NCBI GenBank assembly: GCA_002374055.1
Contig: DFLA01000009.1
Location: 1-30,312, forward strand
Direction: 5' to 3'
Length of the DNA: 30,312 nucleotides
Origin: Caryophanales bacterium UBA3631
GTDB lineage: Bacteria > Bacillota_I > Bacilli_A > RF39 > UBA660
Shown: positions 29,803-30,312 of the stretch, in pieces
Layout of the letters: the number at the start of each line of letters is the position of its first letter
Numbering within the stretch: position 1 is the first letter of the stretch
Position numbers and translations under genes: made by a program
The notes under the pieces: model-generated
Told to the model about the DNA's origin: nothing
What the model saw: only the letters and a program-made list of their open reading frames with translations
The model's database searches: none

Positions 29803-30312
29803 TTATGTATATTCTATTTCATCTTCTTTTATTGTTGAGTATGTTGTTTGATATATATTAGGATTAGAACAGTATTTTATTACATATTCGTTGTTTTCTT
29901 TACATACAATTATACCTATTGTTTTATTTTGATAGATTGTTTTTACCTCTTTATCAATAAAGTCCATATATGTTTGAATTTGACCTATATGTTCTTTTTT
30001 TAATTTTGTTGTTTTTAATTCTACTACTGTATAACAGTTATATTTAATATTAAATAGTAATATGTCTATATAGTTATATGTTTCTTCTACTTTTATTTTA
30101 TATTGGTGTCCTACATATGTAAAACCTTCTCCTAATTCTTTTAAAAAAAAATCTATATCTTCTAATATTAACTGTTCTAAAACTTTTTCTGTTATATCTT
30201 CATAATTAGTATTTTTTATTATTATTGGATGTTTAATATAATCTTGAATTTCAGTTTTTTCTTTAGTTATCAATTTATCTTTTGTCTTATCATCTAATCT
30301 TTCATATTCTTT
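29803..30312 (-). CDS. DUF1016 (YhcG-type) PD-(D/E)XK protein, C-terminal part
   Basis: The frame is open from the window edge (KEYERLDDKTKDKL...) to the stop at 29803, about 169 residues, so the N-terminus lies outside. The part seen matches the C-terminal nuclease-fold domain of DUF1016/YhcG: LEDIDFFLKELGEGFTYVGHQYKI in parts, NYIDILLFN with the catalytic-type Asp, YTVVELKTTKLKKEHIGQIQTYM in parts with the E-x-K motif (VELKT), and TIGIIVCKENNEYVIKY. A TTG at 30273 could mimic a start, but the conserved sequence continues upstream of it. In other bacteria such genes occur alone or near restriction-modification loci; the neighbour here is beyond the edge. Confidence 0.88.
   Translation of the reverse strand, partial: KEYERLDDKTKDKLITKEKTEIQDYIKHPIIIKNTNYEDITEKVLEQLILEDIDFFLKELGEGFTYVGHQYKIKVEETYNYIDILLFNIKYNCYTVVELKTTKLKKEHIGQIQTYMDFIDKEVKTIYQNKTIGIIVCKENNEYVIKYCSNPNIYQTTYSTIKEDEIEYT

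Overview
The window is AT-rich DNA from a low-GC Gram-positive (Firmicutes/Bacillota-type) bacterium that forms, or recently formed, endospores. It encodes Spo0A, an SspI-type small acid-soluble spore protein and YunB, and its genes carry AGGAGG-type ribosome binding sites and U-tailed hairpin terminators. TGA is used as a stop and Trp is TGG, so this is not the Mycoplasma code. The combination of Rnf, Spo0A and very low GC would suit an uncultured gut lineage (RF39/Erysipelotrichia-like Bacilli, or Clostridia), but I cannot place it from the sequence alone. Almost all genes are on the minus strand. No rRNA, tRNA, CRISPR array or insertion sequence was seen.

Layout. 1-5.5 kb: 5'-part of uvrA (running off the left edge), an exported glucosaminidase-like protein, pnp and rpsO with a strong promoter and a structured leader. 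5.6-5.95 kb: a compact convergent locus that looks like an undescribed type I toxin-antitoxin system, with a 25-residue hydrophobic peptide gene on the minus strand and an overlapping ~115-nt antisense RNA on the plus strand, bounded by 22-bp direct repeats. 5.97-10.7 kb: accessory single genes (GH25 lysozyme, Nudix, Bro-N phage-type protein, FMN-binding protein, two membrane-anchored unknowns, one frameshifted gene), several separated by a related family of hairpin terminators. 10.8-15.1 kb: spo0A with 0A boxes upstream, and a translationally coupled pgk / flippase-like / GT4 glycosyltransferase operon. 15.2-18.8 kb: RhuM and KilA-N proteins, the latter bracketed by ~83-bp direct repeats, and an orphan prepilin-like protein. 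18.9-23.4 kb: sporulation and envelope block (coat-like protein, sspI, unknown, yutD, DUF4015 lipoprotein, yunB, CBS protein). 23.4-25 kb: Rpn/PD-(D/E)XK protein with an (EQGL)n repeat, and an HD-domain protein. 25.1-29.7 kb: an atypical rnf operon. 29.8 kb to the end: C-terminal part of a DUF1016 (YhcG-type) nuclease-fold protein running off the right edge.

How the parts fit. The rnf operon (rnfC, fused rnfD-G, a 28-aa membrane ORF, rnfE, rnfA, a 33-aa Cys-rich membrane ORF, an 80-aa rnfB) predicts a ferredoxin/NAD-linked ion pump. It has a RnfD-RnfG fusion with two FMN-binding domains and a RnfB lacking its usual ferredoxin domains. Spo0A upstream DNA carries several 0A-box-like motifs, suggesting autoregulation. 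sspI has a forespore (sigma-G-like) promoter and yunB a sigma-E-like one. The most novel item is the 5.6-5.95 kb locus: the predicted toxin mRNA begins exactly with a 14-nt sequence complementary to its own 3' end, and the antisense RNA contains a copy of that 5' end plus a separate 8-nt segment complementary to the mRNA leader.
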